Shown: positions 56,667 through 57,500 of the stretch, one piece after another | Layout: the number at the start of each line of letters is the position of its first letter | Position numbering within the stretch: position 1 is the stretch's first letter | NCBI GenBank assembly: GCA_016946835.1 | Contig: JACVTC010000090.1 | Location: 1-57,500, forward strand | DNA from: Neocallimastix lanati (nom. inval.) | Taxonomy: Eukaryota > Neocallimastigomycota > Neocallimastigomycetes > Neocallimastigales > Neocallimastigaceae | DNA length: 57,500 nt | Direction: 5' to 3' | Translations under genes and position numbers: made by a program | The notes under the pieces: model-generated | Seen by the model: only the letters and a program-made list of their open reading frames with translations | Told to the model about the DNA's origin: nothing | The model's database searches: none

Positions 56667-57336
56667 ATGGAATATGATGGAATTTTAATGAACAGATCTG
56701 TTGTTATTGATAACGTAAGAAAGATAAATTATAATATATTATTTAAAATTAATTAAGATATAATATAACATTAATATAAAATCTTTATTATTAAAAGACA
56801 TAAATTAACAAAATAAAAAAAATAAAAGAAAAAATAACAAATCTATAAATTAGAATAAAATAAAATAAAATAAGTAATAAATATACATGTATATTAAACA
56901 ATCTATAATAAACATATAAATAATATCTAAATAATAGGGATCTGGTACTATTAAGGCTGGTTTCTCAGGAGAAGACATTCCAAAATGTTATTTCCCTTCA
57001 TAGTATGTTTTTAGTTATAGCCTTATAATTTAATAACCAAAACTTAATAACCTTATATATTTTCATTTTAATTATTATACATTTTTTAATTTAATATGAA
57101 TCCGTTTACTAACAATAATAAAATAAAAACTCAAAAGTGTTGGTTATCCAAAGCATGAACGAATCATGCTTGGTGCTTCTGAGGGTGATTGTTTTATTGG
57201 CAAAAAAGCCCAAGAAATTCGTGGTTTATTAAAAATAAAATACCCATTAGAACATGGTATTGTCACCGATTGGGGAGAAATGGAAAAAATATGGCAATAT
57301 TTATATTCAGAAGAATTAAAAACCTCACCAGAAGAA
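56667..57336 (+). CDS. ARP1: Actin-related protein ARP1 (centractin), 5' part
   Basis: Exons: 56667-56714, 56938-57002, 57138-57336; the next donor GTAAAT is at 57337 and the rest is outside the window. The joined start reads [16 protein letters not shown], then [62 protein letters not shown] and MEKIWQYLY. The actin nucleotide-binding start (DNGSG-x-x-KAGF) is intact. VGRPKH-like plus EHGIV-x-DW with WQY favour ARP1 over conventional actin (which has WHH) and other ARPs. ARP1 forms the short filament of dynactin, which links dynein to cargo. About 104 of an expected ~380 residues are visible. Confidence 0.88.
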
Positions 57337-57365
57337 GTAAATTTTTATTTTTATTGTAATTTAAT

Positions 57366-57389
57366 TATTATTATTATTATTATTATTAT

Positions 57390-57429
<40 letters not shown>
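57366..57429. repeat. ATT/AGT trinucleotide microsatellite in ARP1 intron 3
   Basis: A run of ATT units switches to a run of AGT units. The same ATT-to-AGT type of switch occurs at 35636-35683 as AAT then AGT. Confidence 0.9.
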
Positions 57430-57430
<1 letters not shown>

Positions 57431-57500
57431 ATATTTTCTTATTTTATTTACTTATTTATCTATTTATTTATTTATTTTGTTCTTTAAAATAATATATAAT

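Overview
The window looks like a chromosomal segment of an anaerobic gut fungus (Neocallimastigomycota). The evidence is extreme A+T richness, very long poly-A/poly-T runs and ATT/AGT microsatellites, short introns with GTATGT or GTAAAT-like donors, and a class C-type seven-helix receptor fused to a periplasmic-type solute-binding ectodomain, an arrangement expanded in that phylum. The assignment is inference from gene style; no marker gene for taxonomy is fully present.

Region 1 (1-29790) is a nest of retroelements. A Ty3/Gypsy element (G1, + strand, left part outside the window) ends with its 3' LTR at 5297. It is inserted inside the 5' LTR of a second, unrelated Ty3 element (G2A, 5298-12166). 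A near-identical sister copy (G2B, 12171-19180) lies directly behind G2A, separated only by the 4-bp target duplication CTGA. G2A and G2B both have intact gag and pol frames. They are joined by what looks like a textbook -1 programmed frameshift signal: T TTA AAC, an 8-nt spacer, and a GGGAGT/ACTCCC stem whose loop can pair downstream as a pseudoknot. A third Ty3 chromovirus (G3, - strand, about 19198-23700) has lost RT, RNase H and half of integrase by internal deletion. A MITE-like inverted-repeat element (24932-25231), a tRNA-like sequence and two broken LINE copies (+ strand) follow.

Region 2 (31550-41123) holds two host genes in AT-rich, microsatellite-filled DNA. One is a four-or-more-exon receptor gene (class C GPCR-like with solute-binding ectodomain). 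The other is a small four-exon gene for a 135-residue protein with an N-terminal hydrophobic segment and a Lys/Glu-rich helical tail, which weakly resembles DUF4359 proteins.

Region 3 (42240-52205) is a second retroelement cluster, all LINEs of one broad family: a decayed + strand copy, then three - strand copies head to tail, each ending in its own poly(A) tract fused to the 5'-truncated start of the next. The outermost copy (47040-51386) has an intact 1387-codon ORF with APE-type endonuclease, reverse transcriptase and a C-terminal Cys/His motif, so it may be active.

Region 4 (53010-57500) returns to conserved host genes: ribosomal protein eS26 (- strand, three exons, the first apparently just ATG) and the 5' part of the actin-related protein ARP1/centractin gene of dynactin (+ strand), cut by the window's right edge. 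The space between them is AT-rich with several tandem repeats.
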